In this document: one piece after another, positions 35,528 through 46,258 of the stretch
How positions within the stretch are numbered: position 1 is the stretch's first letter
Layout of the letters: each line of letters starts with the position of its first letter
Notes under the pieces: generated by a model
What the model saw: only the letters and a program-made list of their open reading frames with translations
What the model was told of the DNA's origin: nothing
Databases searched by the model: none
Assembly: GCF_000600295.1 (NCBI RefSeq)
Contig: NZ_JEMG01000001.1
Coordinates: 1,281,062 to 1,345,061, forward strand
From: Hylemonella gracilis str. Niagara R
GTDB lineage: Bacteria > Pseudomonadota > Gammaproteobacteria > Burkholderiales > Burkholderiaceae_C
Direction: 5' to 3'
Length of the DNA stretch: 64,000 nt
Program-made: the position numbers and the translations under genes

Positions 35528-35617
35528 GCGTATCGGGGGCGGGGCGGGTCGCGCCGCCGATTTTGATTTGCGCAGCAAATCTCATGAGGCGGACGGCCCG
35601 CCCCGCCCCCGATACGC
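35528..35617 (-). repeat. Variable-stem hairpin repeat, copy 2 (inverted)
   Basis: Arms 35528-35551 and 35594-35617 pair over 24 bp (one G-T wobble) and extend inward by about 5 more pairs. The loop module at 35565-35588 is the exact reverse complement of the one in copy 1 (24 of 24 bases), and the bases beside it (aaatcg) also match. The stems of the two copies have unrelated sequence. Copies are 55 nt apart. Confidence 0.85.
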
Positions 35618-35650
35618 GTCGTGAAGCGCCAAGATTGGGCGGAGTACCGC

Positions 35651-36691
<1,041 letters not shown>

Positions 36692-36829
36692 TCAGCCCGG
36701 TGCATGGACTTCGTGTCGTGATGCAACAGACCTGTCATTGTAAGAATCCTTGCAAGACATCGCTGTCTGTCAGTCTATGCTCGCGGGACGCGCCAGGCTG
36801 GCGAGTGAGCAGAAAAACGAGTAGTACCC

Positions 36830-37510
36830 ATGTCGATGTTGAGCAATCTGGATCTGTTGCGCAGGGTGTCGTTGTTTTCCCTGTTGAGCGAAGCACAATT
36901 GCAGGCCTTGGCGGACTCCGTGTCCAAGCGGCGCTACAAGCGTGGCGACCGGGTCGTCGTCCAGGGCCAGAAGACCGGCGCCTTGTTCGTGATTCTTTCG
37001 GGTCGGGCGCGGGTGTTGATGAGCAGTGGCAGCCGGCGCCGCGAGGTGATTCTGGCTTCGTTGCAGACGGGCGACTATTTCGGCGAGATGAGCCTGATCG
37101 ACGGCGAGGCCCACTCGGCCTCGGTCGACGCGGAGTCCGAACTCGACGTGCTGGCGCTGGAGCAGGCGGCCTTCATCCAATTGCTGGGCGAGAGCGCGGC
37201 CATGGCGCACGGCATCATGCGCGGACTGGTGCGGCGTCTGCGTCAGGCCGACCGCAAAATCGGCACGCTGGCCTTGATGAGCGTCTACGGTCGCGTGGCC
37301 AACGTGCTGCTGGACATGGCCAAGGCCGCGCCGGCGGGCGACATGATCATCCGCGTGCGCTTCTCGCGCCAGGATCTGGCCCAGATGGTGGGAGCTTCGC
37401 GCGAGATGGTGAGTCGCGTGATGAAGGATTTCGAGGAGCAGGGGTTCGTGATCCCGCTCGAAGGGGGCGCGCTCTACGTGAAGGAGCGCCGCACCACCCC
37501 GCGTCATTGA
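36830..37510 (+). CDS. Crp/Fnr family transcriptional regulator
   Basis: A 226-residue regulator. A cyclic-nucleotide-binding beta-roll covers about 12-130 ([44 protein letters not shown]). A Crp-type winged HTH follows at about 150-220, with recognition helix [21 protein letters not shown]. There are no N-terminal Cys for an iron-sulfur cluster, so it is not an oxygen-sensing FNR. The cAMP-contacting Arg-Ser pair is not preserved exactly, so the ligand is uncertain. It precedes ftsK on the same strand by 58 bp. Confidence 0.92.
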   Translation: MSMLSNLDLLRRVSLFSLLSEAQLQALADSVSKRRYKRGDRVVVQGQKTGALFVILSGRARVLMSSGSRRREVILASLQTGDYFGEMSLIDGEAHSASVDAESELDVLALEQAAFIQLLGESAAMAHGIMRGLVRRLRQADRKIGTLALMSVYGRVANVLLDMAKAAPAGDMIIRVRFSRQDLAQMVGASREMVSRVMKDFEEQGFVIPLEGGALYVKERRTTPRH

Positions 37511-37568
37511 GCCTGGTGCTGGGGCGCGGTCCGGGCCGGTTTGCCGGCCGTTTGTTTTTTTCGTTTGC

Positions 37569-40064
37569 ATGACTGATCGATCCGACACGCTGAGTCCCGG
37601 CCCCACGGCTCTGGGCGCCTTGCGCAGCCGCTACGCGGGCGAGCTGCTGCTGTTCCTCGGCCTGGTACTGCTGGTGTATTGGGGCCTGGCGCTGGGCACG
37701 CACAGCCTGAGCGACCCCGCCTGGTCCACCTCGGGCAGCGGTGTGGGATCGGTGCGCAACCAAGGTGGCCTGCTGGGGGCCTGGGTGGCGGATGCCAGTT
37801 ATTACCTGTTCGGCTTTTCGGTCTGGTGGTGCTGGGCGGCTGCGGTGCGCAGCTGGTTCTCGGCCCTGGCGCGGGCCTTGCGCTCCCCCCGACTGGAGGC
37901 CAGGCGAGCCGATGGCTGGGACGAGGAGGTCACCGATGCCGAGGGTCAGGCGCCCACAGGCTGGGCTCGTCGCGCCACCCAGTTCATCGCCGGACGCTGG
38001 GGCTTCTGGAGCGGGTTGACCTTGCTGATGCTGGCCAGCAGCTCTTTGGAGTGGTCGCGCTTTTACAGCCACGAATCCCTGCTGCCTGGTCACGCGGGCG
38101 GGGTGCTCGGTTACTGGATGGGGCCGCTGGCCATCCATTGGCTCGGTCCGACAGGCTCGGCCCTGCTGGCCATTGGCCTTTGGGTGCTGGCCGTCGCCTG
38201 GGTCTTCCGTTTTTCTTGGGGCGAGGTGGCCGAACGGCTCGGCGCCCTCGTGCAGATGCTGGTGGATGCGCGGCGCGCCTGGCGCGAGCGCGCGCAGGAT
38301 CGTGCCTTGGGCGCCCAGGCCGCACGTGAACGCGAACGCGAAGAAGCGGCCCGCGCCTCGGCCGCGCGGTTCGCGCAGGCGCCGCAGGCCCTGAGCGATG
38401 AAGACGAGGGGGTGGACCCGGTGGCGCCCGTTCCGCTCGCCGTGTCCACCGTGCCACAAGCCACGCGGTCGGCCGTGGCACGTGCCGAGCCCATGCTGGA
38501 TCCCGTGGTCTCGCCCGTCAAACCCAGTGCACGGGTGGTCAAGGAACGGCAGAAGAACCTGTTCGCGGACATGCCGGACACCAAGCTGCCTCAGGTCGAT
38601 CTGCTCGACAGCGCGCAGGGCCGACAGGAAACCGTCTCGCCCGAGACGCTGGAGATGACCAGCCGCCTGATCGAGAAGAAGCTCGGTGACTTCGGCGTGC
38701 AGGTGCGCGTGGTGACGGCCCAGCCCGGCCCGGTGATCACGCGCTACGAGATTGATCCCGCCACGGGCGTCAAGGGCTCGCAGATCGTCAACCTGGCCAA
38801 GGACCTGGCGCGCTCGCTCTCCCTGGTGTCCATCCGCGTGATCGAGACCATCCCCGGCAAGAACTACATGGCGCTGGAACTGCCCAACGCCAAGCGCCAG
38901 AGCATCCGCCTGTCCGAAATCCTGGGTTCCCAGGTCTACAACGAAGCCAAGAGTCTGCTGACCATCGGCCTGGGCAAGGACATCGTGGGTTTGCCCGTGG
39001 TGGCCGATCTGGCCAAGATGCCCCACGTGCTGGTGGCCGGCACCACGGGTTCTGGCAAGTCCGTGGGCATCAACGCAATGATCCTGAGTCTGCTCTACAA
39101 GGCCGAGGCCAAGGACGTGCGCTTGTTGATGATCGACCCCAAGATGCTGGAAATGAGCGTCTACGAGGGCATTCCGCACCTGATCGCCCCGGTGGTGACG
39201 GACATGCGGCAGGCCGCGCACGGCCTGAACTGGTGCGTGGTCGAGATGGAAAAACGCTACCGCCTGATGAGCAAGCTGGGCGTGCGCAATCTGGCGGGCT
39301 ACAACGCCAAGATCGACGAAGCGGCCGCGAAAGAGGCCTTCATCTACAACCCCTTCAGTCTCACGCCCGAGAGCCCAGAGCCTCTGAAGCGCTTGCCGCA
39401 CATCGTGGTGGTCATCGACGAACTGGCCGATCTGATGATGGTGGTGGGCAAGAAGATCGAGGAACTGATCGCCCGCCTGGCGCAGAAGGCGCGCGCGGCG
39501 GGCATCCACCTGATCCTCGCCACCCAGCGCCCGAGCGTGGACGTGATCACGGGTCTGATCAAGGCCAACATCCCGACGCGCATCGCCTTCCAGGTCAGCA
39601 GCAAGATCGACAGCCGCACCATCCTCGACCAGATGGGCGCTGAAGCGCTGCTGGGCATGGGCGACATGCTCTACATGCCCAGTGGCACTGGTTTGCCGAT
39701 CCGCGTGCACGGCGCGTTCGTCAGCGACGAAGAAGTGCACCGTGTGGTGAGTTACCTCAAGACCCAGGGCGAGCCGGACTACATCGAGGGCGTGCTCGAA
39801 GGTGGCACGGTCGAGGGCGAGGACGGCGGTCTGGGCCTTGGGGGCGAGGGTGGCCCCAGCGGCGAGAAAGACCCGATGTACGACCAGGCCGTGGAGATCG
39901 TGCTCAAGAACCGCAAGGCCAGCATCTCCCTGGTGCAGCGCCACCTGAAGATTGGCTACAACCGCGCGGCGCGCCTGGTCGAGGACATGGAAAACGCTGG
40001 CCTGGTCAGTCCCATGAACACCAACGGTCAGCGCGACATCCTGGTGCCCGCGCGCTCGGAGTGA
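37569..40064 (+). CDS. ftsK: DNA translocase FtsK
   Basis: Membrane-anchored, ATP-driven DNA pump that clears and dimer-resolves chromosome ends at the division septum. The 831-residue protein has four N-terminal membrane segments (about 25-45, 73-95, 140-160 and 170-215), a short hydrophilic linker (about 225-340), then the RecA-like motor. Walker A GTTGSGKS is at 491-498 and Walker [14 protein letters not shown] near 612. The C-terminal gamma winged helix ([26 protein letters not shown]) that reads KOPS is complete. It is followed by lolA. Confidence 0.96.
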   Translation: MTDRSDTLSPGPTALGALRSRYAGELLLFLGLVLLVYWGLALGTHSLSDPAWSTSGSGVGSVRNQGGLLGAWVADASYYLFGFSVWWCWAAAVRSWFSALARALRSPRLEARRADGWDEEVTDAEGQAPTGWARRATQFIAGRWGFWSGLTLLMLASSSLEWSRFYSHESLLPGHAGGVLGYWMGPLAIHWLGPTGSALLAIGLWVLAVAWVFRFSWGEVAERLGALVQMLVDARRAWRERAQDRALGAQAAREREREEAARASAARFAQAPQALSDEDEGVDPVAPVPLAVSTVPQATRSAVARAEPMLDPVVSPVKPSARVVKERQKNLFADMPDTKLPQVDLLDSAQGRQETVSPETLEMTSRLIEKKLGDFGVQVRVVTAQPGPVITRYEIDPATGVKGSQIVNLAKDLARSLSLVSIRVIETIPGKNYMALELPNAKRQSIRLSEILGSQVYNEAKSLLTIGLGKDIVGLPVVADLAKMPHVLVAGTTGSGKSVGINAMILSLLYKAEAKDVRLLMIDPKMLEMSVYEGIPHLIAPVVTDMRQAAHGLNWCVVEMEKRYRLMSKLGVRNLAGYNAKIDEAAAKEAFIYNPFSLTPESPEPLKRLPHIVVVIDELADLMMVVGKKIEELIARLAQKARAAGIHLILATQRPSVDVITGLIKANIPTRIAFQVSSKIDSRTILDQMGAEALLGMGDMLYMPSGTGLPIRVHGAFVSDEEVHRVVSYLKTQGEPDYIEGVLEGGTVEGEDGGLGLGGEGGPSGEKDPMYDQAVEIVLKNRKASISLVQRHLKIGYNRAARLVEDMENAGLVSPMNTNGQRDILVPARSE

Positions 40065-40066
40065 CG

Positions 40067-40846
40067 ATGAACCCATCTTTTGTTGCCATCAGCATGCAGC
40101 GACATTTCTTTTTCTCTGCCGCGCATGGAGCGCTCGCCCGCTGCACCGGTGCATGCGCTCGGGCCGGTGCCTTGGTCTTGATGGGTTTGCTGCTGCAGAT
40201 GTTCGCATCTGGCGCGGCCCAAGCGCAGGACAGCAAACCCCAAGACGGATTGAGCGCCCTCTCCGTGTTTTTGCAGAGCACGCGCAGTGGCCGCGCCGAT
40301 TTCACCCAGGTCGTGACCTTGCCGCCGCGCGCCAGCGACAGCGGCACCCGCGTGGCGCGCACGCGCAGTTCCAGCGGCAGTTTTGCTTTCCAGCGACCGG
40401 GGCGTTTCCGTTTCGTCTACGCCGCGCCCCTGCCGCAGACCATCGTGGCCGACGGCAAGACGCTGTGGCTGTACGACGAGGATCTGAACCAGGTCACCGT
40501 GCGCGCTCAGGCGGGTGCCCTGGACGATACGCCCGCAGCCCTGATCGCGGGCGCTGCGGACCTGAACACCTTGCAGAAGAGCTACGAGTTGGCGAACGAT
40601 GGCGCGCAAGATGGCCTGCTCTGGGTACGGGCCACGCCCAAGGCGCGCGACGGGCAGACCCAGCAACTGCGCGTCGGCCTGCGTGCCGTCACGCCCAACC
40701 AGGTCGAGCTGGGCGCCTTTGAAATCCTGGACAGCTTCGGGCAGCGCTCTCTGCTGACCTTCAGCCGCATGCAGGTCAATGTGAGCCTGTCGGCCGACAC
40801 CTTCCGCTTCACGCCACCGGCGGGCGCGGACGTCATCCGCCCCTGA
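40067..40846 (+). CDS. lolA: Outer-membrane lipoprotein carrier protein
   Basis: Periplasmic chaperone that moves lipoproteins from LolCDE to LolB. The product is 259 residues including a long N-terminal signal region; the hydrophobic core (ALVLMGLLLQMFASGAAQAQ) ends near residue 46. The mature part shows the LolA beta-barrel pattern: SGRADFTQVV, GSFAFQRPGRFRFVYAAPLPQTIVADGKTLWLYDEDLNQVTVR. The ATG at 40067 is 2 bases after the ftsK stop; a second Met at codon 10 could be the true start, giving a shorter signal. Confidence 0.92.
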   Translation: MNPSFVAISMQRHFFFSAAHGALARCTGACARAGALVLMGLLLQMFASGAAQAQDSKPQDGLSALSVFLQSTRSGRADFTQVVTLPPRASDSGTRVARTRSSSGSFAFQRPGRFRFVYAAPLPQTIVADGKTLWLYDEDLNQVTVRAQAGALDDTPAALIAGAADLNTLQKSYELANDGAQDGLLWVRATPKARDGQTQQLRVGLRAVTPNQVELGAFEILDSFGQRSLLTFSRMQVNVSLSADTFRFTPPAGADVIRP

Positions 40847-40903
40847 GCAGCTGTGAGCGTCTGTTGAAATCCTGAGGTCGCTCCGGCAGGAGTGGCTTGC
40901 CGC

Positions 40904-41641
40904 TCAGCGATCGGCCGGGGATTGCGCGGGTGTGCCCAGGCGCTTGCGCACCCGGATGTTGAGCATTTCCACCACCACTGAGAACGCCATCGCGAAGTAG
41001 ATGTAGCCCTTGGGCACATGGTTGTCGAAGCCCTCGGCGATCAGCACCACGCCGACGACGACCAGGAAGGACAGGGCCAGCATCTTGACGGTCGGATGGG
41101 CGGACACGAAGTTGCCGATGGCGCTGGCGAAAACCATCATGAGCGCCACGGACACCACCACGGCCGCGATCATGATGGCGACCTCGTCCACCATGCCCAC
41201 GGCGGTGATGATGGAGTCCAGCGAGAACACCAGGTCGATGAGCATGATCTGCAGGATCACCGCGCCGAAGGTGGTCTTGACGGTGCTCGAGGCCTTGCCT
41301 TCGGCGCCTTCCATCGCATGGTGGATTTCACCTGTGCTTTTCCAGATCAGGAACAGGCCGCCGCTGATCAGGATCAGATCGCGCCCTGAAATCTCCTGGC
41401 CCAGCACGGTGAACAGAGGTGCCACGAGGCCGATGATCCAGGACAGCACCAGCAGCAGGCCAATCCGCATGAACATGGCCATGAACAGGCCCAGGCGGCG
41501 ACCGAGCGCGCGTTGCGCGGGTGGCAGCTTGTCCACCAGGATGGAGATGAAGATCACGTTGTCGATGCCCAGCACCAGCTCCAGCGCGGTCAGCGTGGCG
41601 AATGCGATCCAGGCCTGGGGGTCCGTCAAGAGTTCCAGCAT
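40904..41641 (-). CDS. TerC family integral membrane protein
   Basis: A 245-residue protein with about seven membrane helices. The two TerC motifs with buried acidic residues are present: [15 protein letters not shown] near residue 20 and [16 protein letters not shown] near 140. TerC-type proteins are linked to metal export (manganese, tellurite context) and membrane insertion of enzymes. AAGGAG precedes the ATG at 41641. It is divergent from argH across 47 bp. Confidence 0.9.
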   Translation of the reverse strand: MLELLTDPQAWIAFATLTALELVLGIDNVIFISILVDKLPPAQRALGRRLGLFMAMFMRIGLLLVLSWIIGLVAPLFTVLGQEISGRDLILISGGLFLIWKSTGEIHHAMEGAEGKASSTVKTTFGAVILQIMLIDLVFSLDSIITAVGMVDEVAIMIAAVVVSVALMMVFASAIGNFVSAHPTVKMLALSFLVVVGVVLIAEGFDNHVPKGYIYFAMAFSVVVEMLNIRVRKRLGTPAQSPADR

Positions 41642-41688
41642 GGTTGTCTCCTTGTATTGGCTGGGGGGTCGATAGAATCCACGCAATT

Positions 41689-43143
41689 ATGTCCACCCCC
41701 AATCAACTCGACAAAAAATCCGAGGCCTGGTCGGCCCTGTTCTCCGAACCCATGAGCGAACTGGTCAAGCGCTACACGGCCAGCGTGTTCTTCGACCAGC
41801 GCCTGTGGCAGGCCGACATCGCGGGCAGTCTGGCCCACGCCGACATGCTGGCGGCGCAGAAAATCATCGGCGCCGACGACCTGGCCGCGATCCAGAAAGG
41901 CATGGCCCAGATCCGCGCCGAGATCGAGGGTGGTCAGTTCGAGTGGCAACTCGATCTGGAGGACGTGCACCTCAACATCGAGGCGCGCCTGACGCAATTG
42001 GTCGGTGACGCGGGCAAGCGCCTGCACACCGGCCGCAGCCGCAACGACCAAGTCGCGACCGACGTGCGCCTGTGGCTGCGCGGCGAGATCGACCTCATCA
42101 CCGGCCTGCTGTCCGACCTGCAGAAAGCCTTGCTGAGCGTCGCGGAGCAGAACGTGGACACCATCCTGCCGGGCTTCACCCACCTGCAGGTAGCCCAGCC
42201 CGTGAGCTTCGCCCACCACCTGCTGGCTTATGTGGAGATGTTCGCGCGTGACGCCGAGCGCATGGCCGACGTGAGGAAACGCGTCAACCGCTTGCCCCTG
42301 GGCAGCGCGGCCCTGGCCGGCACGACGTACCCGCTGGACCGTGTGCGCGTGGCCAGGACCCTGGGCATGGTGGACGAGCAAGGCCAGGCCTGCATCTGCC
42401 AGAACAGCCTGGATGCGGTCAGCGACCGGGACTTCGCCATCGAATTCAGCGCCGCCGCCTCGCTGGTCATGGTGCATGTCAGCCGCCTGAGTGAGGAACT
42501 GATTCTGTGGATGAGCCAGAACTTTGGCTTCATCAAAATCGCGGACCGCTTCACCACCGGCAGTTCCATCATGCCGCAGAAGAAAAACCCGGACGTGCCG
42601 GAACTCGCGCGCGGCAAGACCGGGCGTGTGGTCGGTCATCTGATGGGATTGATCACACTCATGAAGGGCCAGCCTCTGGCCTACAACAAGGACAACCAGG
42701 AAGACAAGGAGCCGCTGTTCGACACCGTGGACACCTTGAAGGACACGCTGCGCATCTTCAGCGAGATGGTCGGTGGCCAGGTCAACCCCGCCACGGGCAA
42801 GCTCGAAGGTGGTATCACGGTCAACGCGCCCGCCATGGAACAGGCCGCGCTCAAAGGCTACGCGACCGCGACCGACCTGGCCGACTACCTGGTCAAGAAA
42901 GGCCTGCCCTTCCGTGACGCGCATGAAACCGTGGCCCACGCCGTCAAAGCCGCTGTCAGCCACAGCTGCGATCTGTCCGAACTGCCCTTGACGGTGCTGC
43001 AGCAATTCAACAAGAGCATTGACAAAGACGTGTACGAGGTGCTGAGCCTGCGCGGCTCGCTCAACGCACGCAACACCGTGGGCGGCACCGCGCCAGCCCA
43101 GGTGCGCCAGCAGATCGCGCGTCACCGCGCGCGCCTGGGCTAA
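41689..43143 (+). CDS. argH: Argininosuccinate lyase
   Basis: Cleaves argininosuccinate to arginine and fumarate, last step of arginine synthesis. The 484-residue protein has [13 protein letters not shown] near residue 118, the superfamily signature [12 protein letters not shown] with the catalytic Ser near 291-294, and a typical C-terminus. The ATG at 41689 is chosen because conserved residues start soon after. It is an apparent single gene, divergent from terC. Confidence 0.96.
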   Translation: MSTPNQLDKKSEAWSALFSEPMSELVKRYTASVFFDQRLWQADIAGSLAHADMLAAQKIIGADDLAAIQKGMAQIRAEIEGGQFEWQLDLEDVHLNIEARLTQLVGDAGKRLHTGRSRNDQVATDVRLWLRGEIDLITGLLSDLQKALLSVAEQNVDTILPGFTHLQVAQPVSFAHHLLAYVEMFARDAERMADVRKRVNRLPLGSAALAGTTYPLDRVRVARTLGMVDEQGQACICQNSLDAVSDRDFAIEFSAAASLVMVHVSRLSEELILWMSQNFGFIKIADRFTTGSSIMPQKKNPDVPELARGKTGRVVGHLMGLITLMKGQPLAYNKDNQEDKEPLFDTVDTLKDTLRIFSEMVGGQVNPATGKLEGGITVNAPAMEQAALKGYATATDLADYLVKKGLPFRDAHETVAHAVKAAVSHSCDLSELPLTVLQQFNKSIDKDVYEVLSLRGSLNARNTVGGTAPAQVRQQIARHRARLG

Positions 43144-43186
43144 GGCGATCCGCTAGGCGCAGCCTGAACCCGACATCGGAGGAACC

Positions 43187-43693
43187 ATGTCTCTCTCTCC
43201 CAACACCCTGAGCTGGAGCGACGAACTCGCGCTCGGCGACGCCCGCACCGACCACACGCACCAAGAGTTCGTGGACCTGGTCAACGCCACGACCGCCGCC
43301 GCGCCCACGGACAAGCTCATCGTCTACCAGCAACTGCTTGCGCACACGGTCGAGCATTTCGGGCAGGAAGAGCGGTGGATGCTGGCTTGCGGCATTGCCC
43401 CCGACTTCTGCCACTTCAGCCAGCACAAGAACGTGCTGGAAGTGATGAAGGAAGTCGAGCGCCGTGCCTTGGCCGGAGAGACCGAGTACATCGGCAGCAT
43501 GATCGAAGCCCTGGTCGAATGGTTCCCGGGCCATGCGAATTCGATGGATGCGGGGCTGGTGGCCTATCTGCAGGAGAAAGGCTACGACACCAGCGCGGAG
43601 GCCTTCCATGCGGGGCCGCCGAAAGCGGGTGAGGCGGGCGAATCCGCCACCCTGGCTTGCACGCACCATGCACCGGGGGAGTCCTGCGCTTGA
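43187..43693 (+). CDS. Bacteriohemerythrin
   Basis: A 168-residue di-iron oxygen-binding protein. The metal ligands are visible in order: His in TDHTHQEFVDL near residue 25, HTVEHFGQEER with His and Glu near 55-59, HFSQHKN near 76-80, and the final WFPGHANSMD near 118. The C-terminal 35 residues are an added tail with a Cys-His-His cluster (LACTHHAPGESCA) that is not part of the hemerythrin fold and may bind metal. GGAGGA precedes the ATG. Oxygen storage or sensing is the family role. Confidence 0.92.
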   Translation: MSLSPNTLSWSDELALGDARTDHTHQEFVDLVNATTAAAPTDKLIVYQQLLAHTVEHFGQEERWMLACGIAPDFCHFSQHKNVLEVMKEVERRALAGETEYIGSMIEALVEWFPGHANSMDAGLVAYLQEKGYDTSAEAFHAGPPKAGEAGESATLACTHHAPGESCA

Positions 43694-43760
43694 GATGGGA
43701 CCTGTCCCTCACTTGGCCAGCAGATAAGTCATTCGAAATGAATCTGACGAAGAGGAAAGC

Positions 43761-44447
43761 ATGGATATGAGGAAATGCTGGGCTGCTGGCGCCAGTTTCA
43801 TCGTGATTTTTCTGTTGTCTGGTTGCGTCACGATGTCGGGTACATACCTCATCACTGCGCATCGTTTTGACGGAACCCCTCTCAACAGCATGATGGCGGA
43901 AGGTAGTGGTATCTACACCGTGAAGAACGCCATCTGTATGTCGGAGCCGGGGGCCGTCATAACGATCAAGGATGCGAAGACGGGGCAAGAGATCCAGAGC
44001 GAGAGCCCGCATCAGTGCGGAGGCATGCCCTTTGCTGACGTGAGTCTTCAGGCGGCGAATCAGAAACTGGAGAAACAGTTTTCGCCCATCCGTTTGGTTA
44101 CCAGTGCGGGAGCAAACCAGTCTGGCAAAGCCACCGCCGAATGGGCTGGTACGCCCGGCCCCAGCATTGTTGAGAACGCCACCTTGTTGAAGGCAGACGT
44201 GCTTGGAGGTTTCAAGAGCAAATGTGGGCTGGATGCCGTGCAGCTTTCTGAAACCAGGGTCGTGAAATACGCTGTACCCGTTTTCTATGAAGTCTGGGTT
44301 TTTGATGACCCGCTATCCGAGCGTGATGACAAGAAAACAGCCCTGTCCCTTGTCTTGAGGCAGCGGCCGAACAACGGAGGGGTTGATTTTTCATTCCACG
44401 GTGCCTGTCACGGCAAGAAGATGCCTCTGTTTCAGCTCGCCAAGTAA
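43761..44447 (+). CDS. Hypothetical lipoprotein
   Basis: A 228-residue protein of unknown family. It has an N-terminal type II signal: charged start, hydrophobic ASFIVIFLLSGC lipobox with Cys near residue 22, so it should be anchored in the outer or inner membrane facing the periplasm. Four further Cys (near 59, 86, 155, 216) could make disulfides. GAGGAAAGC precedes the ATG. It uses less GC-rich codons than neighbours, suggesting acquisition. No domain is recognised. Confidence 0.8.
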   Translation: MDMRKCWAAGASFIVIFLLSGCVTMSGTYLITAHRFDGTPLNSMMAEGSGIYTVKNAICMSEPGAVITIKDAKTGQEIQSESPHQCGGMPFADVSLQAANQKLEKQFSPIRLVTSAGANQSGKATAEWAGTPGPSIVENATLLKADVLGGFKSKCGLDAVQLSETRVVKYAVPVFYEVWVFDDPLSERDDKKTALSLVLRQRPNNGGVDFSFHGACHGKKMPLFQLAK

Positions 44448-44547
44448 GCCGTTTCTCGGTTGAGCGGACACTTTAGAGCTATTGGTGCTCGTCTTCGGCG
44501 CAGTGCTTCAGTTTGGCTGATACGGCGTTTCTTCTTGAGTGTTGATC

Positions 44548-44997
44548 ATGTTTACCTACGTCTGCCTCGGTGCCTCGGACCTGGAGCGCTCCGCGCGGTT
44601 CTATGACGCCGTGCTCGGCCCCTTGGGCCTGCAACGCTGCGCAACAACGGGTGAGGAAGACTGGGACGGCTGGGTGGGCTGGGGCACTTACGAAGACCAG
44701 GGCCAGCAGGAAGTGGCGCTGTGGTTGTGCCGCCCCTACAACGGCCAGCCGCCCAGCGCGGGCAATGGCACCATGGTTGCCTTCAAGGCCGCGTCATGGT
44801 TGCAGGTGGACGCTTTCCATGCGGCGGCGCTGGCGCAAGGTGGTGTATCTGAAGGCGCGCCGGGCCTGCGCCCCCAGTACAACGACGATTTTTACGCCGC
44901 CTATGTGCGCGACCCGGATGGCAACAAGTTGGCCGCGGTCTGCCGGGGCCGGACCGCGCCGGATGCGGCGCCAGGCGCTGTGTCGCGGACGGCCTGA
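44548..44997 (+). CDS. VOC family (glyoxalase/bleomycin-resistance fold) protein
   Basis: A 149-residue protein with the two beta-alpha-beta-beta-beta units of the vicinal oxygen chelate fold. It begins MFTYVCLGASDLERSARFYDAVLGPLGLQ and ends with YAAYVRDPDGNKLAAVCRG, both standard VOC segments. The ATG at 44548 is preferred; a GTG at 44539 is possible. Metal ligands and substrate cannot be fixed; roles range from glyoxalase-like to antibiotic binding. Confidence 0.87.
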   Translation: MFTYVCLGASDLERSARFYDAVLGPLGLQRCATTGEEDWDGWVGWGTYEDQGQQEVALWLCRPYNGQPPSAGNGTMVAFKAASWLQVDAFHAAALAQGGVSEGAPGLRPQYNDDFYAAYVRDPDGNKLAAVCRGRTAPDAAPGAVSRTA

Positions 44998-45095
44998 TCG
45001 TCGCTTGGTGGCATTTCAAGGCGTGTTCTGGGCGCGTCCGGAGCCCGTGCCGCTACGGACATAATGCGCGCTTCCTCGATCACCTCGCAGCTCCC

Positions 45096-46250
45096 ATGAC
45101 CGTCATCACGAACCTTGAAGACCTCCGCCGCTTGGCCGAGAAGCGCGTGCCGCGCATGTTCTACGACTACGCGGACAGCGGTTCGTGGACGGAGAGCACC
45201 TATCGCGCCAACGAAGCGGATTTCCAGGCCATCAAGTTCCGCCAGCGCGTGGCAGTGAACATGGAAGGCCGCAGCACGGCGGTGAAGATGATCGGCATCG
45301 ATGCCAAGATGCCCGTGGCCATCGCGCCGGTGGGGCTGACGGGCATGCAGCACGCCGATGGCGAGATCCACGCCGCGCGCGCGGCCGAGAAGTTCGGCAT
45401 CCCCTTCACGCTCTCGACCATGAGCATCTGCTCCATCGAGGACATCGCCGAGCACACCAGCGCGCCCTTCTGGTTCCAACTCTACATGATGCGCGACCGC
45501 GAGGCCATGAAGCGCATGATCCAGCGCGCCAAGGACGCCAAGTGCTCGGCCCTGGTGCTCACCCTGGACCTGCAGGTCATCGGCCAGCGCCACAAGGACT
45601 TGAAGAACGGCCTGACCGCACCACCGCGCCCCACGCTGAAGAACATCCTCAACCTCGCGACCAAGCCGCGATGGTGCCTCGGCATGGCCGGCACGCGCCG
45701 CCACACCTTCCGCAACCTCGTGGGCCACGTGCAGGCGGTCAGCGACATGAAGTCACTGGCGGTCTGGACCAATGAGCAGTTCGACCCGCGCCTGTCCTGG
45801 GCCGACGTGGCCTGGGTCAAGGAGCAGTGGGGCGGCAAGCTCATCCTCAAAGGCATCATGGACGTGGAAGATGCCAAGCTGGCCGTGGCCAGCGGCGCCG
45901 ACGCCATCGTGGTCAGCAACCACGGCGGGCGCCAGCTCGACGGCGCGCCCTCGTCCATCGCGGCCTTGCCCGCCATCGTGAGTGAGGTCGGATCGAAGAT
46001 CGAAGTGTGGATGGACGGCGGCATCCGCTCGGGCCAGGACGTGCTGCGCGCCTGGGCCCTGGGCGCGAAGGGCACCATGATCGGCCGTGCCATGGTCTAC
46101 GGCCTGGGTGCCATGGGCGAGGCCGGTGTCACCAAGGCCTTGCAGATGCTGCACAAGGAGCTGGACACGACCATGGCCTTCTGCGGCCATCGCAATCTGC
46201 AGGGCGTGGACCGCAGCATCCTGGTGCCAGGGACCTATCCCGTGGCCTGA
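45096..46250 (+). CDS. lldD: FMN-dependent alpha-hydroxy-acid dehydrogenase (L-lactate dehydrogenase)
   Basis: A 384-residue TIM-barrel flavoprotein of the LldD/glycolate oxidase family, expected to oxidise L-lactate or a similar 2-hydroxyacid and feed electrons to the quinone pool at the membrane. Visible are FYDYADSGSWTE near residue 22, FWFQLYMMRDRE near 125, the FMN-binding Lys in ILKGIMDVEDA near 252, and the catalytic His and Arg in VVSNHGGRQLDGAPS near 276. It is followed after 8 bp by dinB in the same direction. Confidence 0.88.
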   Translation: MTVITNLEDLRRLAEKRVPRMFYDYADSGSWTESTYRANEADFQAIKFRQRVAVNMEGRSTAVKMIGIDAKMPVAIAPVGLTGMQHADGEIHAARAAEKFGIPFTLSTMSICSIEDIAEHTSAPFWFQLYMMRDREAMKRMIQRAKDAKCSALVLTLDLQVIGQRHKDLKNGLTAPPRPTLKNILNLATKPRWCLGMAGTRRHTFRNLVGHVQAVSDMKSLAVWTNEQFDPRLSWADVAWVKEQWGGKLILKGIMDVEDAKLAVASGADAIVVSNHGGRQLDGAPSSIAALPAIVSEVGSKIEVWMDGGIRSGQDVLRAWALGAKGTMIGRAMVYGLGAMGEAGVTKALQMLHKELDTTMAFCGHRNLQGVDRSILVPGTYPVA

Positions 46251-46258
46251 GCGCGACG

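Noticed and set aside
35378-35617. Integron attC sites or phage attachment sites
   Set aside because: No RYYYAAC/GTTRRRY core pairs, no integrase gene, and arms are fully paired and different in each copy.
36830-37510. Oxygen sensor FNR
   Set aside because: The Crp/Fnr protein has no N-terminal Cys cluster, so it cannot hold a 4Fe-4S centre.
37347-40076. Uninterrupted 909-codon open frame antisense to ftsK
   Set aside because: The ftsK frame has all family motifs; the antisense translation is His/Gln/Arg-rich low-complexity sequence, the usual mirror of GC-rich coding DNA.
41626-43125. 499-codon open frame antisense to argH
   Set aside because: Shadow of argH with no recognisable domain; the same applies to long antisense frames over pepN (20848-22890), the arabinonate dehydratase (56855-58309) and the dgoK/lyase genes (54296-56164).
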